DNA of 64,000 bases, taken from positions 62,001 to 126,000 of the forward strand of contig NW_024881857.1 of assembly GCF_019059575.1 (NCBI RefSeq). Reading direction: 5' to 3'. The stretch comes from Amphibalanus amphitrite (taxonomy: Eukaryota > Arthropoda > Thecostraca > Balanomorpha > Balanidae). Both the position numbers and the translations under genes were made by a program. Each line of letters begins with the position of its first letter. Position 1 is the first letter of the stretch. The notes below the pieces were generated by a model. It was not told the origin of the DNA and searched no databases. It worked only from the letters and a program-made list of their open reading frames with translations. This document shows, in pieces, positions 1-11,649 of the stretch.

Positions 1-305
1 TGGGCTACCTGCAGCCGGTGGAGGGCAGCAACGCGCTCTCCATCGACGAGCTCGACCTGGCCCTGCGCCTGACGCCAGGTCAGTTCAGAGAGAAGTTCGG
101 CTTCGAGAAGCCGCCGCAGGAAGCGCCGCTGACGGTGATTGCCGAGGACGAGAACCAGACTCTGGACTCACTGGAGCTACTCAACGGGCACGGCTACTAC
201 GACCTGGGTCTGTACTTCGGCCCGCTGCAGGAGTGGCTCCCTAAGAAGGACGCGCCTCTCGTGTCGGGTACCATCGACACCACGAGTACCATCGACACAA
301 AGTGA
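1..305 (+). CDS. Rhodanese-like domain protein, C-terminal end (partial)
   Basis: The frame is open from base 3 and stops at 303-305, so only the last ~100 residues of the gene are here. The reading contains GSNALSIDELDLAL, then QFREKFGFEKP and GYYDLGLYFGPLQEW. These match the usual order of a rhodanese (sulfurtransferase) domain: a PLDEL-type segment, an 'F-x-x-K-[YF]-G-F-x-K-P' segment, the active-site loop, then 'GY...GP..EW'. The loop that normally carries the catalytic cysteine reads TVIAEDENQT and has no cysteine, so this domain is probably catalytically inactive and may bind or regulate. The C-terminal tail is Ser/Thr-rich. Upstream exons lie outside the window. Family assignment is by pattern only. 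Confidence 0.55.
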   Translation, partial: GYLQPVEGSNALSIDELDLALRLTPGQFREKFGFEKPPQEAPLTVIAEDENQTLDSLELLNGHGYYDLGLYFGPLQEWLPKKDAPLVSGTIDTTSTIDTK

Positions 306-1784
<1,479 letters not shown>

Positions 1785-2191
1785 TACTGACTACTACATA
1801 GATAATAGTGGCCGTGCCCCATGGAGTAAGAAGCAAGGTTATGCCATACCGTTTGTGAAATTGAAAGCAACATGCGATAACCATCTACTATGTATTTATC
1901 TGTTTTGGCTTCCATTACATATATCACCCTTCCTTTCGGATATTTGAAACACGTTTCGAGAGACATGCAGGGCTATCATTGAGTCATAAGTGATCTAAAA
2001 AGCATGGATATCAGGCCAGTTTTACCAACATAAGAATCGCCGGTTGCGTTTATTTATTCTTTAGCCGAGTGTGGCCTATACGAGCTTCGACAGCGACGTG
2101 ATAAACTAACCGCTGATGTAATAAGGTCAGCAAATCTGATATTTTTCACGGCAGTATATATTCGCGTGGTTGATTGAACATGGGGACGACT

Positions 2192-3381
2192 TTAACCCGC
2201 GCCCCACTGGGGTCTGCGTATAACACGCCCTTCGGGGGGGGGGGGGGTATTCATAGCCCCCCCCCCCTCCTAACTCCGAAACTACTGGGCCGATCGTCAA
2301 AATTCAAACGGCGTCTGATAGCCCCGGAAAAAACTGTCGAACGAACCCTAATTTAATTGACCTCGAGGTCACCGATGACGTCACAGGTCAGGTCAAATTA
2401 AAAATTATTAGCATTTTGGCTTCTTCACGTTTTGGGCTCTGGCCGCCGTCTTACAAGTCAGATCAGGCTCATTTTGGGTTCACACACTCGTGAACAGATG
2501 CTCTAGATACTCTGAGGGTGCCAAACTTGTACTTTGATTTTCAGGTCAAGGTCAGGTCATCACAGGTCACGAAAATATTATATCATCCGTCGGTCACGTG
2601 ACACAAAGTTTATGGTCCATTTAGGCCAAAAATTTCGAATTTGATGTCGTCTGTGTCATTTGAGGTCATTTTGAGTCAAATTTAGCTTAGGTCAGGTCAC
2701 TTTCAGGTCAAAAAAGGTCAAATTTTGAAGTTAGTATTTTTCAACAAAAAATGTGTCTATTGGATGCAGTTTGAGCTCAGGAACACGATGGTGCTATTTA
2801 TATTGGCGTACTATATCAAACTCGTGCTGAAAATTGATTTGAAAAATTATTAATTGGTAATTTTTTTTCAATAAGGCGTATAACTTGGCCTTTTTGAAGA
2901 TATTTAGCTAAAACTTGCTAGAGTTAGTCATAATAATGCGTTCTATCACATATATTCCGATTTTTTCGAAAAGTCAAAAAAAAATTTGAAAACAATGTAA
3001 AAATATAAATTTTGAATTTTATTATATAAAATTTTCGAAATTTTCAAAATTTCAAAATCAGAGATAGCAGTTTAATAGCGCAGTTTATTCTGAGTCCTCT
3101 CATGCAAAAACATTGAATCTAGCTTAAAAACTGAGCTCTTGGGAGCGATTGCCGTGGTTCAATGTTTTGCGTCGAAATCGGCCGAACATGACGTCACTCT
3201 GACGTCATTTCCGGCCGACCTATGGTAGGTACGAAGTTCAAATTTTGACACAAGGTGTCAAATTGATGCAGCCGAAGGTACTGAAAGCTTGGCGTCGATA
3301 CGTCAAGCGGCTTGGAAGTTATTGCAGAAAAACGGGAGGGGGCTATAAATAGCTCCTCCGGCCTAGTGGGGCGCGGGTTAA
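2192..3381. mobile_element. piggyBac-type MITE (TTAA, CCCGCGCCCCAC termini)
   Basis: TTAA is found at both ends (2192-2195 and 3378-3381). The termini are inverted: CCCGCGCCCCACTGG on the left and CCTAGTGGGGCGCGGG on the right. TTAA target duplication with termini starting CCC is the hallmark of the piggyBac superfamily. The 1.19 kb interior has no transposase frame, so the element is non-autonomous. Near the left end are long G and C runs, and the interior is rich in AGGTCA-type motifs (about 2360-2720). The two ends share a subterminal 'ATAGCCCCC' segment. Confidence 0.85.
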
Positions 3382-3860
3382 GGAATAAAGTTAACCGCGG
3401 CCGGCAACTATCATGTGTTAAAACCGGCCTCTGATCCAGTCCCAACTATCGGCAGGCCGTGGCCTGGGTGGAAACTGGAAACCGTCCCTTTTAACGGGAT
3501 GAAACGTATAAATGAAGCAAAAGAATAAAGGGATTAAAAATGCATACAATAGCGGACTCACGGCACCATTTCGTTATGTTCGAATCTACCCATCACGTCC
3601 CTGCAATCTGACTTCAGCACGGTAACTTTTTGCTGTCCCGATAGCGTCATCGATTGAGCAAGCGATCACGGTTTTTACACTAGGTCGCCGCCGACAACTT
3701 TCAGTGTCGGCAAAGAAGTGGCCGCCGGCCCGCTCAGCGGAGGGCGGCTGGGCGACCTCCGGCCGGCCCCCAGTCGAAGCCGGCGGGTGTGGTGGTGACC
3801 TGTGGACACGGAGCCGAGTCGGTCTGTACCGGCATACGGCTGTCCTGCCGCCTGTTACAA
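3382..3860. other. Intergenic DNA, no gene seen
   Basis: Short open frames occur on both strands but show low-complexity Arg/Pro composition and no recognisable motif. The GC content rises toward 3860, consistent with approach to the upstream region of the next gene. Confidence 0.4.
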
Positions 3861-3865
3861 CCGCC

Positions 3866-4112
3866 CTGAGTGACCTGCCGTGGAGTACAGCTGACCTGCC
3901 GTGGAGCACAGCTGACCTGCCGTGCAGCACAGCTGACCTGCTGTAGAGTACAGCCGACCTGCCGTGCTGACCTGCTGTAGAGTACAGCCGACCTGCCGTG
4001 CAGCACAGCTGACCTGCCGTGGAGTACAGCCGATCTGCTGTGGAGTGAAACTGGCCTGCCGCCGATACCAACAGTACTGACTGACCTGTCACTAGACACA
4101 GTTGACCTGCCG
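3866..4112. repeat. 20-21 bp minisatellite of TGACCTGC half-sites upstream of the secreted-protein gene
   Basis: Degenerate tandem repeat with unit close to ACAGCTGACCTGCCGTGGAG. TGACCT (the complement of AGGTCA) recurs at about 3871, 3892, 3912, 3932, 3968, 4009, 4082 and 4103, mostly 20-21 bp apart, with CGACCT variants between. It lies 0.3-0.5 kb upstream of the ATG at 4403. AGGTCA is the nuclear-receptor half-site; the regular two-helical-turn spacing is what is seen, and regulatory use is inference. Confidence 0.75.
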
Positions 4113-4353
4113 GTCCTGTACCGTGTCCGTGATACATGTGGTCTCGGTGCTGCAAGGACTGACCTGTACAAAACAAAGCACAGAACTGCTGGCAGCTGAG
4201 AAAATCGGTACGTTGACACTGCTCAAAGACTCAGAAACTGCGCTGCGCTTACTCTATCGAGTGAATTCGATCTGTGTGATGGTCATGTCAGGTGACTTTT
4301 CAACCCGTGTCGTGTTGTCTTGTTCGGTCTAGTGCTGAGAAGAATGAAAGCAT

Positions 4354-4360
4354 TATAAAG
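4354..4360 (+). promoter_or_regulatory. Candidate TATA box for the secreted-protein gene
   Basis: TATAAAG at 4354-4360 lies about 45 bp before the ATG at 4403. It would place transcription start at roughly 4380-4390 and leave a very short leader. No strong initiator is seen at that spot, so this is only a candidate. Confidence 0.35.
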
Positions 4361-4402
4361 TGGAGACATCAGCGCGCTGGACCTTCTCGATGGTTTGAAG
4401 CC

Positions 4403-7400
4403 ATGACTAGCAAGGTAAGAACAGAAGAGCTCGCAGATGTCAACTGCTTTATGCAACTATAAAACAGAGTATTTAACTCATTCATGAAAGGCCTTTTATA
4501 TTTTGAAATCATCACATTCAAGTCTATGTCCAGGCCCAGGGCCATGGTGTTGTCGAACTAGATTCGAACTAAATCCGCCTGCTCGGCCTTCGGAGGTTAC
4601 TGGCAATGTTCGTAATGGGGGCCGCGCCCGCCCATGGGCCGGGTGGGACCAAATCCAAAAACACATTTTTGATAGGCATTTGATTTGCTAGCAGGATTTG
4701 CTTACATTCGGTATTGACCCGGTTGTATTAAAATCAGATCCTATTTTTTATGTATTTCATTGGTATTATATATAATGTAGGTACACAGTACATACCTAAA
4801 TAGTAAATTCGTATATTTTCACTTTCTTGCATAGGTATTATTTCACCATGGCAGTTTTAGAAAGGACCATGCACTTGAGATTTCGCATCACACATTACAC
4901 AGTGAAACATAGACCAGTGAAAATATATGTAGGTACTTCCTTTCCAGGCCACCTGGCTGCTCGTGCTGCTGTCTGCCGCCTGGCTGGCCGGTTCATCCGC
5001 TAGCGGTCAGCTCCTCGCCCGGGGAGGACGGCCGCGCTCCGACCGACCGACCATCGGTCACCGACGGACCCGCCAGGTGATTTGGAGGCGAATGGATCGG
5101 GTCTCGAGCAGTTTTGATAGAGAATCATTGTGCGGCTGAATATCTCTACGGGTTGACGTCAGTAATATAACCAATATTTTATATTTACCATATTCTGACG
5201 CCGTGTACATATAAGGAAATGTCACTTGATCTGTGAGCTAAGATATTTTACAACTAAGAATTTTTACAACTTATACTAAGTTGCCCTTTCAAACTCCCGT
5301 GGACGCGACCGACTTATAAAAGGCACTGAAATAGCTTAGAACTGAGCATTCATTTTTAAGGACAACTGTTTTACTTGAATAATTATATCCAACAAGTACC
5401 TACAAACAAAGATTGCATCTCTTATGCGAATGTGTCATGTCTCTTACACATCTAACTCGAAGATGAAGGCTTGAGTGACAACTGAAAACCTCGCTGGTCA
5501 TCATAATGGTACGCGTTGGCTAGCATATGGCTGACTCGTATACTCAGGAGAGTAGTGTTAGCTTAGCACCCGACATCTGACGAACATGCCGTGCATTTGC
5601 AGGTGGACCTCGGCTCAGAATATGCAGGAGAATACGGCGTCAAGCTGAAGCCATCGTCTCACGGCACATCACGGCTGTCTCGGAGCCAGTCGACAGGGTC
5701 TACGTCACTGATCAGCTCACGTGATGGCGTCACTCATGTTTCCATCGACCTACTGGATGACGTCACGGCCTCTTTCGGTGACCAGTTGGATGACGTCACC
5801 AATTCACCCGTCGGCCTAGAAGATGACGTCGCATACACATCTCCTGAACAACGGGCATACGCCAGATACTCTACGATTCTTGGGCTGAGTGATGCCAAAG
5901 ATACCCCTGATGATAGCGCTGTTGATGTCATAGGACTGTCTGCTATGTCTCACCACGATGCACCAGCACCTGTTGTAGATACGCTCAGCCCACCTAGTGG
6001 ACTACATGACACGCTCTCACAAACGACAACACCTAACCCCCCAATATCATTCGTGAGATTACCAACGAATGTCGCTGATATATCTCAAAAGGGAATCGGT
6101 AGTAGCACTCTGTTCTTTGAGACTGTCGAGTCTCACCTAGCCACAATTTTGACCACGAACAACAGCAATTCAACCCACGTAAAACATCCTGAGCTTGATC
6201 CCAAGTATCCCGACATCAATCTTCGTTTCGTTTTTAGGGAGTACGCACAGCGGGAAGGGTTAAATATCGATGGAGACATAAATACTGCGGTCGATACTAA
6301 AAATACTGATATGCCGATACTGGAGGACAACCAGTTTTCAGAGCTTGATGATTTGGCTATCACACCGATGTTAACCGAGGCTGTCGCGAAGGGGTCGCCA
6401 AAACCTAAGGGTTTACCAATTGAACAGAATAAGTTTACCACAGTTGCACCCAGACTTGTATTGAAGGCGAATCTTGGTACGATCAGAGATTCTCCACTAG
6501 GCGGCGGTACCGAAGAAGTCGGTATAGAGGCGGCGAAAATAGACGACGATAGACAGAAATCACTGAAAATCACGTCAGCGCTACCAAAGACGGTTCTCCC
6601 AGCTTTGCAGCAGCAGCGCGATTATTTAGATGACAATAGCTCCTTTAGAAGCATTGGTCAGCAATCCATTTCGACTACTCAAAATCAAGAGGATTCGCAT
6701 AAACGACCAGCTCCTCCCGCAATAAATCTTCATGATCAACCAAGTCCGTCTTACGTCTTCAACAGGTTCAGATATTCGGCGCCCGTTCTGGTCGACGGCC
6801 AGCCGGAGGCCTTCGTCTACGTCGACGAGACGTTTCCACAGCGTCACATCGTGTTGCCAGGCGAGCACTTCCATGGTGCTGCTGATGACACCGGAAGTGA
6901 AGACGATGACAATTTTAGAGCCCCCGTGCGAGGACAGCAGCTGAGTTACGCCACCTCTGCACCCACTGCGGATGGCCAGGTGGTTCATGTTTACGAGGAC
7001 GAAAGGTCACCGCCCACTCAGATTATTATTCCTTGCGACGGTTGCCGGTCAGAGCTGGGGTTCCTCTCGGTGGTTGGAGACCCGTCTGCAGATGATGATA
7101 TCGATAAAACCCTAGAGGCAGATGAAACAGCACAGTTAGAATCGGAGAATGACGGCACCGACGGTCAAGCCATCGAAACGGCTGTGCCTGGAGACCTGCT
7201 ACAAGAAACAAATGTTGACGGCTACAGTGTAGAAAGTGGATGGGATGGAGAGACGAGAGACACTAGTTTCGAGAGAAAGAACCAGCCTCGTTTAGGGCGG
7301 TCTTCAAATGAAACTCAGTCAGGAAAAAGCGTTAACATAAGTGGTACGTACGAAACAAGAGGCCCAATTGGCCACCTAAATCTTCCTGGCCACCACCGTT

Positions 7401-10108
7401 TCGTCACCTTCACCGGTCGCATCCCGCCTTTTCTTCGTGATAGTACGTACTACTTACCACTTCCTGGATCGAGCGGGTTCCTCCCGACGTCATTTTCCTA
7501 TAATCCCAGAGGCATCAGCCCGGGTGTTTCATCGTTATCTGGTAATATTCACCGACCCATACATCTTTCGACACCCTCTGAGATTAGAAGGACTGGCTCA
7601 TCAGAAAATGCCGAAAAACATCTAAAGTCAGCCGTGGCGAAACAGTCGAATACCACTCGCGACTCGCCTCCAATACGAAACGGGCGAGAGGATAACACTC
7701 GCCTCCCACATCAGTCGAAGCCTGTTGTTCCTGTGGTGAGGAGAAGGTCCACCATCCCACCGACTCGCCAGCCCAAGTTGACCGCGCCCGAGCGGCGCCG
7801 TCGAGCCACCTTCCAGAAGGTGACGCTGTGGCTGGAGCGTCGGCCCGTGACGCCGACCCCCCGACCTCCGCCGACTCTGGGCCCGCTGACACGGGGGCAG
7901 CGGTACACGGTGCTGAACGACGTCCACGCCAACATCCGCCAGCTGCGGCGAATGCTGACCTCGACCCCTGCACCGGACGTCATGACCACAACGACCGAGA
8001 CGGACCAAGAGCTCCGCGATCAAACGCTCAAGATGATACACGATCTTCGGGAAGATAAAATAGCTTCGTTTATGTTGGACAGTGCAGAATATAAGGCAGC
8101 GTTGACTGCTCAGCTGAAGAAGCAGCTACAGTTCAGCTCGTCCGTACATAACGGTAAGCTGCTGAGGGATGAAATCAAGGAAGCGCTGAACCACACGCCT
8201 GAACTGACCTCTGACTCTGTCGAAATGGAAGATTCGCATTTGGATCATCAGAACGAATCTGTGAGAGAACCTATTGTAGATGTTGACCAAAGTGTCGAAA
8301 AAGACACGCCAGCTTCAATGGAAATGGAAAAACAAGCCGAACAAGATTCATCTAACAAGACTGGCTCAGCTACCGAGAAGCCGACGTCTCCCATAGACGA
8401 ACCGAACATGCGACCGGACAAAACTAGCAGCCTGACAGAGGTTGGCACGCCACTCGTCTCCACCGATCACCATGGCGATAAGTTCAGAAAACGGCAGAGA
8501 GAAATCAAGAAGGCAGAACGCAACGCCGAGCTAGCCATAAAGCTCAAAGAAAAACTGTTACGAGAAATGGAGGCTCAGAAGCCCTTGTCGACTAGTGACG
8601 GATCCGATGCGTCGCCGAGCGTCATCGAGGAGGCCAGTACCAGCACCGGGTCCCCGGCATCACTGATGGCCGAACAGAACCTTTCGTCGTTAGGATCAGT
8701 AGCACCAATTTCAAATGCCGATAACTTCGACAGAGAAGACCTGAGCAATTTTGGAAAAGCTCTTAGCATGTCTCACAGCGTGACTGAATCGATCAACAAA
8801 AGTTCCCTATCAATGGCAACAACGCAAACGCCAGCTGAACAAAATAATGGAAACAATCTTAATAGCCTACATGACCCTAACTATATGGCCATTGGCGCGC
8901 CTGAGGACTACGTTCGACATGCCATGCTGCATAATGCAATAAGTGACGGAACATTTCTGCATGTGGCCGAAGTCGATCACACAATGCAACAAGGGCTTAC
9001 AGGAGACGACGAAGACAAGTCACATGAACTAGATGATGTACCTTCACGATATCCATTTGATTCTGCTTTGACTCTGACAGGTATAATGCCTGGAAAGATT
9101 AATTTTGAGGAAGAGGACGGCCGTTCACTTGCAGAGGATTTCGACTCTCTCCAAACGGACACAAGCGTTTTTACTTCCCTGGACGATTCATTAGACGAAA
9201 CCGATCACGGGGTTGACACCTTCGTTTCCGATCTTTCGGGCATTCCGAATATCATTCCCACTTACGTAGATAGCGTCGATTCAGATAAACCTTTGTCTGA
9301 AGGTATTCCAGGTCGGAAGACAGTCACTGGTTATTTACAAAACATTGATGATCAACAAAAACCCAAATCAGACATGGCGGGTCAGCACATCAAACCTCAC
9401 AAAATACAGCCACCAGGTTTCAATAAGCCAGCAGCTAAACAGCGCGGCCCAAAGGCACCTCTGGAGGTCGCAGACACCAATGATATTCGGCGGCCATCGC
9501 AACACACAAGGCATCCGTCAACGTTTGGTCCGGAGCATCACCGATTCCGTGGAGAGGATGTCCGCAATATTCGCCCCGTGATCGTTAGACGGCCTCGACC
9601 TGGAGTTGGCCCTGTGCCTGCTGACCGTCCAATTAACTTCGGTGTGTCCTCGGAACCTGCGGGTGACGATTCGTTCTCTAACGACCCGGTAGGCTCTGAG
9701 CTCTCAGAGGAACTCACTGAAGCGCAGGATTCAAATAGTATTTTCTCTGACACTGATGTTGCAAGTCGACCAAGACCCGTGGGCTCCATCCCAGTTTCCC
9801 GACCTCGACCACGTCCTGGGTCACGACCACCGCACCCTCAAAGACCTCCTGGCGCCTTCCGTCCCCACATGCACGGGCCCCGAACGAGGCCGCCGCCTCC
9901 TCGGCCGCCTCAGGGCTTCTTCCGGAGAATGTACCACCGAATGATGCACAACATCCAGCACATGATGGGTCCGAGGAGGTACCCGCGCCGGAGGCCTGTA
10001 ATGGGGTACGGGCACGGCCAGCACCACGCCTACCGGTCCCCCAGGATGGGGGCTCTGCTGGGAGTGTACCGCGGCGAGAAGAGCAAACCCAAGGAAGAGC
10101 AGTCGTGA
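4403..10108 (+). CDS. Unrecognised large secreted protein, three exons
   Basis: The exons are 4403-4414 (MTSK, donor GTAAGA), 4948-5076 (acceptor TTTCCAG, donor GTGATT) and 5603-10108 (acceptor TTTGCAG). All junctions are phase 0, giving about 1548 aa. Exon 2 supplies a signal peptide core (ATWLLVLLSAAWLAGSSA) followed by a basic stretch ending RRTRQ. The last exon is a 4.5 kb open frame rich in Asp, Ser, Thr and Pro. It contains two imperfect ~33-aa repeats (encoded near 6773 and 6947), a dibasic cluster RRRR near 7795, and a Pro/Arg/His/Met-rich basic C-terminus. There is only one CxxC pair (PCDGC) and no transmembrane segment after the signal. I do not recognise the family; an extracellular, possibly matrix or processed precursor protein is plausible. 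AATAAA occurs at 10267. Confidence 0.75.
5603..10108 (+). CDS. Last exon (1501 codons) of the secreted-protein gene
   Basis: This exon could be read as an intronless gene from a GTG at 5591, but TTTGCAG directly precedes 5603 and the frame joins exactly to exon 2, which carries the signal peptide. The N-terminal third is acidic and Ser/Thr-rich. The middle holds the paired repeats and a Lys/Arg-Pro region. Residues encoded at 8470-8580 form a charged, probably helical segment (KRQREIKKAERNAELAIKLK). The C-terminal ~120 residues are PRP-rich and strongly basic. The open frame is uninterrupted over 4.5 kb, which argues for selection. Confidence 0.8.
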   Translation: MDLGSEYAGEYGVKLKPSSHGTSRLSRSQSTGSTSLISSRDGVTHVSIDLLDDVTASFGDQLDDVTNSPVGLEDDVAYTSPEQRAYARYSTILGLSDAKDTPDDSAVDVIGLSAMSHHDAPAPVVDTLSPPSGLHDTLSQTTTPNPPISFVRLPTNVADISQKGIGSSTLFFETVESHLATILTTNNSNSTHVKHPELDPKYPDINLRFVFREYAQREGLNIDGDINTAVDTKNTDMPILEDNQFSELDDLAITPMLTEAVAKGSPKPKGLPIEQNKFTTVAPRLVLKANLGTIRDSPLGGGTEEVGIEAAKIDDDRQKSLKITSALPKTVLPALQQQRDYLDDNSSFRSIGQQSISTTQNQEDSHKRPAPPAINLHDQPSPSYVFNRFRYSAPVLVDGQPEAFVYVDETFPQRHIVLPGEHFHGAADDTGSEDDDNFRAPVRGQQLSYATSAPTADGQVVHVYEDERSPPTQIIIPCDGCRSELGFLSVVGDPSADDDIDKTLEADETAQLESENDGTDGQAIETAVPGDLLQETNVDGYSVESGWDGETRDTSFERKNQPRLGRSSNETQSGKSVNISGTYETRGPIGHLNLPGHHRFVTFTGRIPPFLRDSTYYLPLPGSSGFLPTSFSYNPRGISPGVSSLSGNIHRPIHLSTPSEIRRTGSSENAEKHLKSAVAKQSNTTRDSPPIRNGREDNTRLPHQSKPVVPVVRRRSTIPPTRQPKLTAPERRRRATFQKVTLWLERRPVTPTPRPPPTLGPLTRGQRYTVLNDVHANIRQLRRMLTSTPAPDVMTTTTETDQELRDQTLKMIHDLREDKIASFMLDSAEYKAALTAQLKKQLQFSSSVHNGKLLRDEIKEALNHTPELTSDSVEMEDSHLDHQNESVREPIVDVDQSVEKDTPASMEMEKQAEQDSSNKTGSATEKPTSPIDEPNMRPDKTSSLTEVGTPLVSTDHHGDKFRKRQREIKKAERNAELAIKLKEKLLREMEAQKPLSTSDGSDASPSVIEEASTSTGSPASLMAEQNLSSLGSVAPISNADNFDREDLSNFGKALSMSHSVTESINKSSLSMATTQTPAEQNNGNNLNSLHDPNYMAIGAPEDYVRHAMLHNAISDGTFLHVAEVDHTMQQGLTGDDEDKSHELDDVPSRYPFDSALTLTGIMPGKINFEEEDGRSLAEDFDSLQTDTSVFTSLDDSLDETDHGVDTFVSDLSGIPNIIPTYVDSVDSDKPLSEGIPGRKTVTGYLQNIDDQQKPKSDMAGQHIKPHKIQPPGFNKPAAKQRGPKAPLEVADTNDIRRPSQHTRHPSTFGPEHHRFRGEDVRNIRPVIVRRPRPGVGPVPADRPINFGVSSEPAGDDSFSNDPVGSELSEELTEAQDSNSIFSDTDVASRPRPVGSIPVSRPRPRPGSRPPHPQRPPGAFRPHMHGPRTRPPPPRPPQGFFRRMYHRMMHNIQHMMGPRRYPRRRPVMGYGHGQHHAYRSPRMGALLGVYRGEKSKPKEEQS

Positions 10109-10790
10109 GCAATTGAGACGCGACTAGCTCTGATGGTCGCGTGTAATGATAGGGATAAGGTCTTCATGGCGCCCGGGTCGCTTTGGTTTATTGTTGGGGA
10201 CGTCCATGCTTATGTCGTGTTATGACAATACGGATGTTGACGGCAACTGTTGATTGGTAGACTGTCAATAAAACGAACATGATAAGTATTCTTTTGCACG
10301 CTCATCCAGTAGCTAGTTATTAGATATATGTTGCATTTGTATCTTGAATCTCCCATTTCAAAACAGTCTTTCCGGCTTATCAATAAAAAATAAAATATTT
10401 GATTTTTTTCTTAGGTGTTACGTTAGTGTAGCCCGAAAAATCACTTTAAATGAAAACTGAGGCATATATAATGACGCATCGAGTATCGACATTCGACAAC
10501 ATTGAGGGTTGAAATCAACAACTAAAGTTAAACCACTATGTGTCTTCGAACGAGATGACATCTAACCTTCATTCTAACAATACCTCCAACAACTGCTGAT
10601 AAGAAGCCCCGAAATAGAGCGAGCCGCCATTGTCGCCCGCCCATCTACGGTCACAGAGTGGAGGCACCACTGACCTGTGACCTCTGAGCATCAGCAATGG
10701 TGGATCCTGAGCGGCTGCAGGTGCCAGCTCGGCGGGGTGCGCCGCAGTGGGTGCCGCGCCGCGATGGACCGATTGGGGTCCCGCAGCCGA
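10109..10790. other. 3' UTR and intergenic DNA between secreted-protein and JHAMT genes
   Basis: AATAAA occurs at 10267 and again in a CAATAAAAAATAAAAT cluster at about 10380, both suitable as polyadenylation signals of the upstream gene. No coding feature is seen in the rest. Confidence 0.5.
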
Positions 10791-10867
10791 TATATACCCT
10801 CCGGCGATTGCCAGCGCCTCAAGCGGTGCGTCGCTGCTCAGTCGATCTGCAAGCCAAAGGCATACAG
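10791..10867 (+). promoter_or_regulatory. Candidate promoter and non-coding first exon of the JHAMT-like gene
   Basis: TATATA at 10791 is followed about 27 bp later by a CTCAAGC initiator-like site (near 10820) and further on by TCAGTC (10838). A consensus splice donor, CAG|GTGAGT, follows at 10867/10868. This would make a short 5' UTR exon spliced toward the coding exon that starts by 11365. No transcript evidence is available and the acceptor is uncertain. Confidence 0.3.
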
Positions 10868-11364
10868 GTGAGTTCAGGCACTTGTGCTTATCTAAGATGA
10901 TGTTGGATTCGTGCGTTTGTGGTTTTGAAAAAGGTCTATTGAGAATTCAATGAATAATAACATAACATTTATAAGGCATCCCGTTTCCTTTTTCAAATCG
11001 CGTATGCATCTACCTATACGTCGTACCCCTTTTCTTCAAGTAAATTACCGCCTTGGGTCTCTGTGCTGACTAGGTATTATGCCAACCCCCAATACGACAA
11101 ACGTACCAAAATCTGCTAATGAACGTTACGCCTAAAATCGATATAAAGATCGCTCAAAAACACTGCACCAAAGCAATGAAGCTACAGCCCAAGAAGACCG
11201 TCCTCTTGCAGGCAGTGCGAGAGCGGACTAGGCCGTGAAAATGCGTGAGAAGTAGGGACAATAGGCCATTTATGGCATGACTTGCAGAGCATGTATGTAC
11301 CCCAGCTGAGCGGACTGTTTCCCGGCTGCTCGTGTTTGAAGTCGGGCCGTCCGGCCGGTGCCAG

Positions 11365-11610
11365 ATGGAGAGTCCGGAGCTGTACATGGGCGCGAACGGC
11401 CTGCAGCGGCGCGAGGTGGGCCGCCTACTGCCGGCGCTGGTGGCGCGACTTGAGTGGCGCAACCACCACCGCCTGCTGGACATCGGCTGCGGCACCGGCG
11501 ACGTGCTCACCGAGCTGCTGCTGCCCCTGCTACCCTGGTGAGTGAGAGCTGCTGCTGCTTCTGCTGCCCTGGTGAGTGAGAGCTGCCGCTGCTTCCCCTG
11601 GTGAGTGAGA

Positions 11611-11649
<39 letters not shown>

